Assembly (NCBI GenBank): GCA_030247575.1
Contig: JAOTRV010000004.1
Span: 1-64,000, forward strand
Reading direction: 5' to 3'
From: Sulfuritalea sp.
GTDB lineage: Bacteria; Pseudomonadota; Gammaproteobacteria; Burkholderiales; Rhodocyclaceae
Length of the DNA stretch: 64,000 nt
Positions 15,861-24,204 of this stretch are shown piece after piece. The translations under genes were made by a program, and so were the position numbers. The notes beneath the pieces are model-generated. The model saw only the letters and a list, made by a program, of their open reading frames with translations. It ran no database searches and was not told the origin of the DNA. Each line of letters starts with the position of its first letter. The stretch's first letter is position 1.

Positions 15861-17087
15861 CTAGATCAGGCCCTTGACCGCGAACTCGGCGAAGGCTTCC
15901 GGCAGCAGGGCCTGCTCCAGGCTGCGCTGCGAGAACAGGAAGCGGCCGTCGCAGACGAAGCCGAGCTCGCCCCAGTCCACGTCGTTCAACATGGCGGTCA
16001 GCCGCGCGAGATCGGCGGCCGCGATCTTCGTCCGGTGCGGAAACAGCGCCAGCACCGCGCCGTCGTAGTTGTTGCAGGGATGGAGAAAGAAGGGCTGCGG
16101 ATTGCGCGTGCGGCCATTGACGTAAATGCGCGGCGCGTCGGAGACGAAATGCCGGCGGCCCCACTTCCACCAGTTGGATTCGTCGAAGCGGGTGACGCGG
16201 CGCGCCAGCAGGCGCTCCTTGAACGGTTCCAGATACGGCAGCGGGCCTTCGCGATCGAGGTAGATCATGCGGCGCGTTTCGCCGGTCTGCGCGGTCTTCG
16301 AGCAGACGAAGTCGGCGTTGGCGAATTCCGCGTTGCTGAAAATGTCGTCGGCGCCGGATACCGCGCCGACCTTGACGGCGAAGACGCTGGCCAGCGGCAG
16401 GCTGTAGATGCCGCGGGTGAACATCAACTGGCCGCCGGACAGCGCCATGCGCCGGCCGTCCCGCAGGCGATGGCTGGCGTTGCCCTTTTCGAAGCGCCAG
16501 ATGGCGCAGTTGGGCGCGGCGCCGGCGAAGATCTTGGCGTCGCCGAGGTCCTCGAAATCGGTGATGGTGCCCTGGTCGAACAGCCAGGTGTTGAGCCGCC
16601 CGGCGCCGGTGGCCTTGAGGAAGTCGCGCGGCGTGATGAAAATCAGTTCGCCGCCCGGCGCGAGATGGCGCACGCATTTCTCGATGAAGTGCAGGTAGAG
16701 GTTGGCGTGGCCGTCGAGCAGACCGGAACCGAGGCGCAGCGCGGTTTCCGGCAGGATGTCGCGCGCCTTGACGTAGGGCGGATTGCCGATGACGGTGGCG
16801 AACTGCTCGGACTCGGGGTAGGCGAAGAAGTCGATGTTGAGCGCGCCGGCGGGGCAGTGCGCGGCGTCGAGTTCGATCGCCACGCAGCCGGGAATGCGCC
16901 GTGAGAACGCGCCGTCGCCGCTGGCCGGATCGAGCACGCGGCCCTCGGCGCGGCCGATGTTGCGTGACAGGGCCAGCATGCGGTCGACGATGCCGGCCGG
17001 CGTGAATACCTGTCCGTAACGCTCCACGTCGCGCGGCGCGGCCTCAGGAGTAGACGCCGGGGGCACGGCGGCGACGGGACCGTTCAT
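15861..17087 (-). CDS. Orphan N6-adenine DNA methyltransferase (Eco57I/TaqI-like)
   Basis: Class I SAM methyltransferase of 408 residues. GQVFTPAGIVDRML (about 25-38) and VLDPASGDGAF (51-61) bind SAM. NPPYVKAR (102-109) is the catalytic NPPY motif of N6-adenine DNA methylases. The C-terminal half (WWKWGRRHF..DAPRIYVNGRTRNPQPFF) looks like a target-recognition region. No restriction endonuclease gene is adjacent, so it is either solitary or acts with a distant partner. Near the N-terminus a dispersed-motif copy encodes AVPPASTPEA. Confidence 0.85.
   Translation of the reverse strand: MNGPVAAVPPASTPEAAPRDVERYGQVFTPAGIVDRMLALSRNIGRAEGRVLDPASGDGAFSRRIPGCVAIELDAAHCPAGALNIDFFAYPESEQFATVIGNPPYVKARDILPETALRLGSGLLDGHANLYLHFIEKCVRHLAPGGELIFITPRDFLKATGAGRLNTWLFDQGTITDFEDLGDAKIFAGAAPNCAIWRFEKGNASHRLRDGRRMALSGGQLMFTRGIYSLPLASVFAVKVGAVSGADDIFSNAEFANADFVCSKTAQTGETRRMIYLDREGPLPYLEPFKERLLARRVTRFDESNWWKWGRRHFVSDAPRIYVNGRTRNPQPFFLHPCNNYDGAVLALFPHRTKIAAADLARLTAMLNDVDWGELGFVCDGRFLFSQRSLEQALLPEAFAEFAVKGLI
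17046..17069 (-). repeat. Dispersed 24-bp motif, copy 4 (in the DNA methyltransferase)
   Basis: Three mismatches. Sense to the gene; encodes AVPPASTP. Confidence 0.75.
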
Positions 17088-17166
17088 GCGGAAGCAGATG
17101 CGCGAATCGTGCCTGGGAATTTTCCCGGGGCGCCGATGCGGCGCACCGGGCCGCGGGCGGGCGCCC

Positions 17167-17499
17167 TCAGAATGTTCCGATCACCCACATCGGCACGCGC
17201 AGCCCGGCATCCTTCGAGTCCTGGCGCACCCACTGGCCGTCGCCGGAGTGATCGAGCAGGTAGTAGGGCACGCCGTGCGGCGGCGTCACCTTGAGCATGT
17301 AGAGCTTGCCGCTCAGGCGGAATTCCTCGACCTTGTCTTCACCGCGTTTGGTGATGGTGACCTGGGGCTCCAGCGATTCGTTCAGCGTGCCCGGCGGCGG
17401 CGGGGGCGGCTCGGGGATGGGTTCCAGCTTCGGCGGCCGGGTCTGTGCGGCAACGCTCAATGCCACGGCGGAAAGCAGAACGAAGATCAGGCGGCGCAT
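17167..17499 (-). CDS. DUF2782 periplasmic protein
   Basis: Protein of 110 residues with a signal peptide (RRLIFVLLSAVALSVAAQ), a proline-rich linker (EPIPEPPPPPPG) and the DUF2782 core TITKRGEDKVEEFRLSGKLY, then PHGVPYYLLDHSGDGQWVR. It is commonly found near polA in betaproteobacteria. Its function is unknown. It is probably secreted to the periplasm. Confidence 0.88.
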   Translation of the reverse strand: MRRLIFVLLSAVALSVAAQTRPPKLEPIPEPPPPPPGTLNESLEPQVTITKRGEDKVEEFRLSGKLYMLKVTPPHGVPYYLLDHSGDGQWVRQDSKDAGLRVPMWVIGTF

Positions 17500-17573
17500 G
17501 GGATGTCCTTAAAGGGAGACTCTGTCCCGACAGGAATCGACTCCTGCGGAAACTGACTCTTGCTGCCAGTTTA

Positions 17574-18338
17574 TCAAAGGTTAAGCAGCAATTCGTGCTC
17601 TTCCGGCAAGGGCCCGAAGCCGCGCGCCTCGTAGTGGTCGAAGATCGCCGCCACGATGCCCTCCGGTTCATCGATGACCTGCAGCAGATGGATGTCCTCG
17701 GGATTGATCATCCGCTCGGCCACCAGCCGCTCGCGAAACCAGTCGAGCAGGCCGGCCCAGAACTCGGAGCCGACCAGGATCAGCGGAATGCGCGGGCTCT
17801 TGCCGGTCTGGATCAGGGTCAGCGCTTCCAGCAGTTCATCCAGCGTGCCGAAGCCGCCGGGCATCACGACATAGGCCGCGGCGACCTTGACGAACATGTA
17901 CTTGCGGGCGAAGAAATGGCGAAAGCTTTGCGAAATGTCCTGATAGTGGTTCATCTTCTGCTCGTGCGGCAGCTGGATGTTGAGCCCGATCGACATGCTC
18001 TTGCCTTCGAAGGCGCCCTTGTTGGCCGCTTCCATGACGCCGGGGCCGCCGCCGGAGATCACCGAGAAGCCGGCGTCCGACAGCAGCCGGGCGATCTTTT
18101 CGGTGAGGCGATAGGAGTCGGAATCCCGCGCGATGCGCGCGCTGCCGAAGATCGACACCGCCGGGCGAATCGCCGCCAGACGCTCGGTCGCCTCGACGAA
18201 CTCTGACATAATGCCGAACACCCGCCAGGCTTCGCGCGCGCTGGTAGCGGTCTGCCGGGCAGGCGCCGCGTCAAAGAGCTTCGAACCCTTGCCCAGGCTT
18301 TTGGATGCGCTCTTGGGTAATTTGTCCTTGTCATTCAT
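17574..18338 (-). CDS. LOG-family (TIGR00730) nucleotide 5'-monophosphate phosphoribohydrolase
   Basis: Rossmann-fold protein of 254 residues with both LOG signatures: SGGGPGVMEAANKGA (about 106-120) and PGGFGTLDELLEALTLIQTG (about 167-186). Family members cleave the N-glycosidic bond of nucleoside monophosphates, including cytokinin ribotides. The ATG at 18338 (MNDKDKLPKS) is chosen over a longer in-frame start, because that would overlap the polA start. It is divergently transcribed from polA with only 15 bp between the start codons. Confidence 0.88.
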   Translation of the reverse strand: MNDKDKLPKSASKSLGKGSKLFDAAPARQTATSAREAWRVFGIMSEFVEATERLAAIRPAVSIFGSARIARDSDSYRLTEKIARLLSDAGFSVISGGGPGVMEAANKGAFEGKSMSIGLNIQLPHEQKMNHYQDISQSFRHFFARKYMFVKVAAAYVVMPGGFGTLDELLEALTLIQTGKSPRIPLILVGSEFWAGLLDWFRERLVAERMINPEDIHLLQVIDEPEGIVAAIFDHYEARGFGPLPEEHELLLNL

Positions 18339-18353
18339 TTCGTAGTGCTCCCC

Positions 18354-21092
18354 ATGCCCACGCTTCTGCTCGTCGACGGCTCGTCCTATCTCTACCGCGC
18401 ATTCCACGCGCTGCCCGATCTGCGCACCTCGACCGGAGAACCCACCGGCGCGATCCGCGGCGTGCTTTCCATGCTGCGCGTGCTCGAAGCCGACTATAAG
18501 TCAGATTATCGCGCCGTGGTATTTGATGCCAAGGGCAAGACTTTCCGCGACGACTGGTATCCGGAGTACAAGGCGCACCGGCCTTCGATGCCGGAGGACC
18601 TCGCGGCGCAAATCGAGCCGCTGCACCAGTGCATCCGCGCCGCCGGCTGGCCGCTCTTGATGATCGACGGCGTCGAGGCCGACGACGTGATCGGCACCCT
18701 TTCGCAGCAGGCTGCGGCGGCCGGCATCGACTGCGTGATCTCGACCGGCGACAAGGATCTCGCGCAGCTGGTCAACGGCCACGTCACGCTGGTCAACACC
18801 ATGAACAACGAGACGCTCGACGCGGCCGGCGTCAAGGCCAAGTTCGGCGTGCCGCCCGAGCGCATCGTCGATTACCTCGCGCTGGTCGGCGATACCTCGG
18901 ACGGCGTACCGGGCGTGTCCAAGGTCGGGCCGAAGACCGCCGTCAAATGGCTGGACGCCTGGGGTTCGCTCGACGCGATCGTGGCCCATGCCAATGAGAT
19001 CGGCGGGGCGGTGGGCGAAAACCTGCGGAAGCACCTCGATTTTCTGCCGCTCGGCGTAAAGCTCGTCACCGTGGTCCGCGACGTGCCGCTGCCGGCGCAC
19101 GTGACCGACCTCGCGCCGCAGGCGCCGGATGTCGAAAGGCTGGCCGGACTGTATGCACGGCTGGAATTCAAGGGCTGGCTGCGCGAGTTGAGCGGCGAGA
19201 AGCCGGCGCCGCAGGCACGCGAACAAAACGCCGTGCCGTCGGCGTCTACTCCCGCGGCCCCGACCAGCGAACCCGACCGCAGCGGCTACCAATGCATCCT
19301 CGATGCCGCGCTGCTCGACGCCTGGCTGGCCCGCCTCGACGCGGCAGCGCTGGTATCGCTCGACACCGAAACCACCGACCTCGACCCGATGCAGGCAAGG
19401 CTGGTGGGCATTTCCTTCGCCATCGCCGACGGAGATCGCGTCGATGCCGCCTACCTGCCGCTGGGCCACAGCTATGCCGGCGCGCCGGCGCAACTGCCCT
19501 TCGCCGAAACCCTGGCGCGGCTCAAGCCCTGGCTCGAATCCGCGCACCACGCCAAACTCGGCCAGCACCTCAAGTACGACCGCCATGTGTTCGCCAATCA
19601 CGGCGTGCAATTGCGCGGCGTCGTCGAGGACACGCTGCTGCAATCCTATGTGCTGGAATCGGACAAGACGCACGACCTCGGCGCGCTGGCGGCGCGCCAT
19701 TGCGGGCTGAAAACCATCAGCTACGACGACATCACCGGCAAGGGCGCCAACCGGATTTCCTTCGCCCAGGTCGATGTCGCGCGCGCCGCCGAATACGCCG
19801 CCGAAGATGCCGACGTCACGCTGCGGGTGCATCGGGCGCTGCGCCCGCAACTCGCCGCCGAACCCGAACTCGAAAGCCTCTACCGCGACCTCGAACTGCC
19901 GGTCGCCGAGGTGCTGTTCCGCATCGAGCGCAACGGCGTGCTGATCGACGCGGCGACGCTGGCGCAGCAGAGCGACGAGCTCGGGCGCAAGATCATGGCG
20001 CTCGAAGCCGAGGCGCAACAGCTCGCCGGCCAGCCCTTCAACCTCAACTCGCCGAAGCAACTGGCCGAAATCCTGTTCAACCAGCAGGGCCTGCCGGTGG
20101 TGAAGAAGACGCCCTCGGGCGGGCCTTCGACCGACGAGGAAGTGCTGGAGAAACTGGCCGAGGACTATCCGCTGCCGAAGAAGATCCTGGAACACCGCAG
20201 CCTGGCCAAGCTGAAGAACACCTACACCGACAAGCTGCCGAAGATGATCGACACGGCCACCGGCCGCGTGCACACCAGCTTCGGCCAGGCCACCGCGGTC
20301 ACCGGCCGGCTGGCTTCGACCGACCCCAACCTGCAGAACATCCCGATCCGCACGCAGGAGGGCCGCCGCATCCGCTCCGCCTTCGTCGCACCGGCGAATC
20401 ACCGTATCGTCAGCGCCGACTATTCGCAGATCGAGTTGCGCATCATGGCCCATCTCTCCGACGACCCGCGCCTGCTCGAAGCCTTCGCCCAGGGCGAGGA
20501 CGTGCATCGCGCCACGGCCGCCGAGATCTTCGGCATCACGCCGATCGAAGTCGGCAGCGAGCAGCGCCGCGCCGCGAAAGTCATCAACTTCGGCCTTATC
20601 TACGGCATGAGCGCCTTCGGCCTGGCCAAACAGATCGGCGTGGACCGCACGGCCGCGGCGGCCTACATGGACCGCTATTTCGCCCGCTACCCGGGGGTGG
20701 CCCGCTACATGGAAGACACCCGCGCCATCGCCCGCGACAAGGGCTACGTCGAGACCGTATTCGGCCGCCGCCTGTGGCTGCCCGAGATCAAATCGTCCAA
20801 CGTCGGTCGCCGCCAGGGCGCCGAGCGCGCCGCGATCAACGCGCCGATGCAGGGTACCGCCGCCGACCTGATCAAGCGCGCCATGCTCGCCGTGCAGGAC
20901 TGGATCGACGCGCAGAAGCTGAGAACCCTGCTGGTGCTGCAGGTGCATGACGAACTGGTGCTCGAAGTGCCGGACGCGGAGCTCGATGTCGTGCGCGAGA
21001 TGCTACCGAAGCTGATGGGCGGCGTGGCGAAGCTCAAGGTGCCGCTGCTGGTCGAGGTCGGAGTCGGCGCGAACTGGGATGCAGCCCACTGA
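18354..21092 (+). CDS. polA: DNA polymerase I
   Basis: Protein of 912 residues with three domains: 5'-3' exonuclease (1-285, FHALPDLRTSTGEPTGAIRG), an active 3'-5' proofreading domain (SLDTETTDLDP supplies the metal-binding Asp and Glu), and the polymerase with motif A (SADYSQIELR), motif B (RRAAKVINFGLIYGMS) and motif C (VHDELV). The ATG at 18354 (MPTLLLVDGSSYLYRAF) is preferred to a GTG 9 bp upstream. A dispersed-motif copy (AVPSASTPAA) sits in the flexible linker between the two exonuclease domains. Confidence 0.97.
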   Translation: MPTLLLVDGSSYLYRAFHALPDLRTSTGEPTGAIRGVLSMLRVLEADYKSDYRAVVFDAKGKTFRDDWYPEYKAHRPSMPEDLAAQIEPLHQCIRAAGWPLLMIDGVEADDVIGTLSQQAAAAGIDCVISTGDKDLAQLVNGHVTLVNTMNNETLDAAGVKAKFGVPPERIVDYLALVGDTSDGVPGVSKVGPKTAVKWLDAWGSLDAIVAHANEIGGAVGENLRKHLDFLPLGVKLVTVVRDVPLPAHVTDLAPQAPDVERLAGLYARLEFKGWLRELSGEKPAPQAREQNAVPSASTPAAPTSEPDRSGYQCILDAALLDAWLARLDAAALVSLDTETTDLDPMQARLVGISFAIADGDRVDAAYLPLGHSYAGAPAQLPFAETLARLKPWLESAHHAKLGQHLKYDRHVFANHGVQLRGVVEDTLLQSYVLESDKTHDLGALAARHCGLKTISYDDITGKGANRISFAQVDVARAAEYAAEDADVTLRVHRALRPQLAAEPELESLYRDLELPVAEVLFRIERNGVLIDAATLAQQSDELGRKIMALEAEAQQLAGQPFNLNSPKQLAEILFNQQGLPVVKKTPSGGPSTDEEVLEKLAEDYPLPKKILEHRSLAKLKNTYTDKLPKMIDTATGRVHTSFGQATAVTGRLASTDPNLQNIPIRTQEGRRIRSAFVAPANHRIVSADYSQIELRIMAHLSDDPRLLEAFAQGEDVHRATAAEIFGITPIEVGSEQRRAAKVINFGLIYGMSAFGLAKQIGVDRTAAAAYMDRYFARYPGVARYMEDTRAIARDKGYVETVFGRRLWLPEIKSSNVGRRQGAERAAINAPMQGTAADLIKRAMLAVQDWIDAQKLRTLLVLQVHDELVLEVPDAELDVVREMLPKLMGGVAKLKVPLLVEVGVGANWDAAH
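19230..19253 (+). repeat. Dispersed 24-bp motif, copy 5 (in polA)
   Basis: Two mismatches. Sense to the gene; encodes AVPSASTP in the interdomain linker. Confidence 0.85.
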
Positions 21093-21136
21093 GTAAGCCC
21101 CTGTATACTTCGCGGTTTCCCGTTTCCCGACTCCCA

Positions 21137-22876
21137 GTGCAAGAAAGCCGCGACCTCTATCTGCGCCTGCTCGGCCATGTGCGCCCGCACTGGAAGGGCT
21201 TCGTCCTGACGCTCGCCGCCACGGTGCTGGCGGCGGCCACCGAACCGCTGTTTCCGGCGCTGATGAAGCCGCTGCTGGACAATGGCTTCGGCCAGGGCGG
21301 CAGCGACTGGCTGGCCTGGCTGCCGCTGGCCATCATCGGCATCTTCATCCTGCGCGGCGTGGCGGGCTTTTTCGCCTCCTACGGCATGTCCTGGGTATCC
21401 AACCGCGTCATCACCGATCTGCGCCAGCTGATGTTCGAGCGCCTGATGCGCCTGCCTGCCAGCTACTTCGACGCCCACGCCTCCTCGGTGCCGGCCACGC
21501 GCATCGCCTACGACGTGAATGGCGTCGCCGCCGCCGCAACCTCGACGCTGACCGTGCTGATCCGCGACAGCCTCTCGGTAATCGGGCTCGTGGCCTGGCT
21601 GCTGTATCTCAACTGGAAGCTGACCCTGACCAGCCTCGCCGTGATTCCGCTGATCGCCCTCATCATCCGCGGCTTTTCTGCGCGCCTGCGGCGCCTGTCG
21701 CTGGCGTCACAGGAAGGCATGGCGCAGATGAACGAGGTGCTGCAGGAATCGATACGCGGCCACAAGGTGGTCAAGATCTTCGGCGGCGAGCAGCATGCGA
21801 CTTCGCGTTTTTCCAGGGTCAACAACGCGCTGCGCGGCAATGGCATGCGCCAGGCGATCGCCGCCGCCGCCGTCGCGCCGATCACCCAGATCTTCGCCTC
21901 GGTCGGCCTCGCCATCGTGGTCTACGTCGCTCTGCACCAGTCCGCCGGCAACGAGACGACTGTCGGCGGCTTCGTTTCCTTCATCACCGCGATGCTGCTG
22001 CTGCTCGCCCCGCTCAAGCACCTGGCCGACATCAACGCCCCGCTGCAGCGAGGCCTCGCCGCCGCCGAAAGCGTGTTCCGCATGCTCGACGAAGCGGCCG
22101 AAGTCGACCACGGCACCCTCGACCTCGGCCACGCCCTCGGCGAGATCGAATTCGCGGGCGTCGGCCTGCGCTATGCCGCTGCCGAGCGCGACGCATTGGC
22201 CGGCATCGACCTGACCATCCGTCCCGGCGAAACCGTGGCGCTGGTCGGCCCCTCGGGCGGCGGCAAGTCCTCCTTCGTCAATCTCGTGCCGCGCTTCTAT
22301 CACGTCGGCAGCGGCCAGATCCGCATCGACGGCCACGACATCGAAACGCTGACGCTGGGCAGCCTGCGCGCCAACATCGCCCACGTCGGCCAGGACGTGT
22401 TTCTCTTCGACGACACGGTCGCCGCCAACATCGCCTACGGCGGCAAGCGCGACGCGAGCCGCAGCGAGATCGAGGCCGCCGCCCGCGCCGCGCATGCGCT
22501 GGAGTTCATCGCCGCCATGCCGCTGGGGTTCGACACCGTGATCGGCGAAAACGGCTCGCGCCTGTCCGGCGGCCAGCGCCAGCGCATCGCGATCGCCCGC
22601 GCCATCCTCAAGGATGCGCCGATCCTGATCCTCGACGAGGCCACCTCGGCGCTCGACAGCGAATCCGAGCGCGCCGTGCAGGATGCCCTGGAAACCCTGA
22701 TGCACGGCCGCACCACGCTGGTGATCGCCCACCGCCTGTCCACCGTCGAGCATTCCGACCGCATCGTGGTGCTGGCGCACGGCCGCATCGCCGAAGTCGG
22801 CAGCCATGCCGAGCTGATGGCAGCAGGCGGTTTGTACGCGAGTCTCTACCGCCTGCAGTTCTCCGAAGATTCATGA
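21137..22876 (+). CDS. msbA: Lipid A export ABC transporter MsbA
   Basis: Half-transporter of 579 residues: six-helix exporter domain (about 1-320) then an ATPase with Walker A GPSGGGKSS, signature LSGGQRQRIAIARAIL, Walker B ILILDEATSALDSESE and H-loop VIAHRLSTV. It flips lipid A-core across the inner membrane. It starts at the GTG at 21137, 44 bp after polA. Its place at the head of the LPS glycosyltransferase genes supports MsbA over other exporters. Confidence 0.93.
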   Translation: MQESRDLYLRLLGHVRPHWKGFVLTLAATVLAAATEPLFPALMKPLLDNGFGQGGSDWLAWLPLAIIGIFILRGVAGFFASYGMSWVSNRVITDLRQLMFERLMRLPASYFDAHASSVPATRIAYDVNGVAAAATSTLTVLIRDSLSVIGLVAWLLYLNWKLTLTSLAVIPLIALIIRGFSARLRRLSLASQEGMAQMNEVLQESIRGHKVVKIFGGEQHATSRFSRVNNALRGNGMRQAIAAAAVAPITQIFASVGLAIVVYVALHQSAGNETTVGGFVSFITAMLLLLAPLKHLADINAPLQRGLAAAESVFRMLDEAAEVDHGTLDLGHALGEIEFAGVGLRYAAAERDALAGIDLTIRPGETVALVGPSGGGKSSFVNLVPRFYHVGSGQIRIDGHDIETLTLGSLRANIAHVGQDVFLFDDTVAANIAYGGKRDASRSEIEAAARAAHALEFIAAMPLGFDTVIGENGSRLSGGQRQRIAIARAILKDAPILILDEATSALDSESERAVQDALETLMHGRTTLVIAHRLSTVEHSDRIVVLAHGRIAEVGSHAELMAAGGLYASLYRLQFSEDS

Positions 22877-22879
22877 CGA

Positions 22880-22951
22880 CATTCCCCCCAACCCCCTTTC
22901 CAGGAAAGGGGGTGACTACGGTTCAGTCGCGTTCGCGACTTCCGGTTATTG
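22880..22951. repeat. Intergenic two-hairpin repeat, copy 1
   Basis: CCCCCTTTCC..GGAAAGGGGG forms the first hairpin (22892-22912) and AGTCGCG-TT-CGCGACT the second (about 22924-22941). A second copy at 60611-60680 keeps the same order and both hairpins, although the second stem has a different sequence. A further GC-rich palindrome follows at about 22956-22988. Confidence 0.65.
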
Positions 22952-22988
22952 GCTTGCTGCCCCCTTGGGGCGGCCCGGCGGAGGCAGC

Positions 22989-23042
22989 GTGAAAATTCTC
23001 CACACCGAAGCCTGGAGTTTTTACGAGGAGACTTCCGCGTGA
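22989..23042 (+). other. Duplicated start region: 17-codon leader ORF before the glycosyltransferase
   Basis: The 25 bases around the true start (CGTGAAAATCCTCCACACCG and on) are present twice, at 22988 and 23038, with one mismatch and a 50-bp offset. The first copy opens an 18-codon ORF (MKILHTEAWSFYEETSA) whose TGA overlaps the GTG of the real gene (GTGA). It may couple translation or simply be a tandem-duplication scar. Confidence 0.6.
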
Positions 23043-24160
23043 AAATCCTCCACACCGAAGCCTCCTGTGGCTGGGGCGGCCAGGAAATCCGCATCCTCGA
23101 GGAGTCTCGCGGGCTGATCGCGCGCGGCCACGAGGTCAGCGTGGCCTGCCCGGCGCATGCGCGGATGGTGGTCGAAGCGGCCCGCTTCGGCGTGCCGGTG
23201 GTCGCGCTGCCGATCGAGTTCAAGACCGTCGCCGGATTCCTCGCGCTGCGCAGCCATCTGGCCAGCGCGGCGCCGGACGTGGTGAATACCCACAGTTCGG
23301 CCGATTCCTGGCTGACGGGCCTGGCCTGCGCCACGCTCGCGGATCCGCCGGCCATCGTGCGCACCCGCCACATCTCGGCAAAAGTGTCCGCCAATCTTTT
23401 CAACCGCTGGCTCTACCGTCGCGCCAGTGCCGTGGTCACGACCGGCGAACGTCTGCGCCGGCACCTGCTGAAAGCCCTCGACCTCGAACCGCTGCGCGTG
23501 AGTTCGGTGCCCACCGGCATCGACACCGAGCGCTTCAGTCCGGTCGAAGGCGCGGCCGGCAAGACTGCCGCCAAGCTCGCGCTCGGACTCGACCCGGCAC
23601 AGCGCCATCTCGGCATCGTCGCCACGCTGCGCAGCTGGAAGGGCCACCTGTTCCTGCTCGACGCCCTCGCGCAACTCGACCGCCCGGAACTGCACCTGCT
23701 GATCGTCGGCGAAGGCCCGATGCGCAGCCAGATAGAAGACAGGATCGCGGCGCTCAGGCTAGGCGGGCGCGTCACGCTGGCCGGCCAGCGCAGCGACCCC
23801 GAACACTGGCTGCAGGCGATGGATGTGTTCTGCCTGCCGTCCTACGCCAACGAAGGCGTGCCGCAGGCGATCCTGCAGGCCATGCTCTGCGGCCTGCCGA
23901 TCGTCACCACCCCGGTCGGCGCCATACTCGAAGCCGTCAGCGACAGGAACACGGCGCTGATCGTGCCGCCCAGGGATGCCGCGGCGCTGGCCGCCGCGAT
24001 CGGCCGCCTGCTCGACGACAGCTCGCTCGCGGCGCGCCTCGGCGAGGCCGCGCGCCGTCGCGCCAGCGCCGACTTTTCGCGCGACGCGATGCTGGACAGC
24101 ATGGAGGCGATCTTTGGCAGCACCGTTCAAGGCCGCCAAGCGCCCTGGACGGGATCATGA
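23039..24160 (+). CDS. Glycosyltransferase family 4
   Basis: GT-B enzyme of 373 residues. The N-terminal domain begins KILHTEASCGWGGQEIRILE and contains VNTHSSADSW. The C-terminal domain has GIVATLRSWKGHLFLLDAL and the nucleotide-sugar site SYANEGVPQAILQAMLCGLP. It acts on the cytoplasmic face in LPS core or O-antigen assembly. The donor is unknown. The GTG at 23039, after a GAGGAG site, is chosen because homologous sequence starts there. A dispersed-motif copy gives RRASADFS near the C-terminus. The stop overlaps a possible ATG of the next gene. Confidence 0.88.
   Translation: MKILHTEASCGWGGQEIRILEESRGLIARGHEVSVACPAHARMVVEAARFGVPVVALPIEFKTVAGFLALRSHLASAAPDVVNTHSSADSWLTGLACATLADPPAIVRTRHISAKVSANLFNRWLYRRASAVVTTGERLRRHLLKALDLEPLRVSSVPTGIDTERFSPVEGAAGKTAAKLALGLDPAQRHLGIVATLRSWKGHLFLLDALAQLDRPELHLLIVGEGPMRSQIEDRIAALRLGGRVTLAGQRSDPEHWLQAMDVFCLPSYANEGVPQAILQAMLCGLPIVTTPVGAILEAVSDRNTALIVPPRDAAALAAAIGRLLDDSSLAARLGEAARRRASADFSRDAMLDSMEAIFGSTVQGRQAPWTGS
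24054..24077 (+). repeat. Dispersed 24-bp motif, copy 6 (GT4 gene)
   Basis: Consensus apart from positions 6, 7 and 24. Sense to the gene in a second frame; encodes RRASADF. Confidence 0.8.
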
Positions 24161-24204
24161 GCCGATTTCGCGGCATCGCTGGCACCTGCAACAAGGAGGC
24201 GAAA

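Noticed and set aside
20401..20424. Nineteenth copy of the 24-bp motif
   Set aside because: It resembles the motif but encodes the invariant SADYSQIELR of polymerase motif A, so protein constraint explains it.
18501..20948. An 815-codon reverse ORF inside polA, and a 552-codon forward frame at 19292-20950
   Set aside because: Both are alternate frames of polA, whose domains are complete and conserved.
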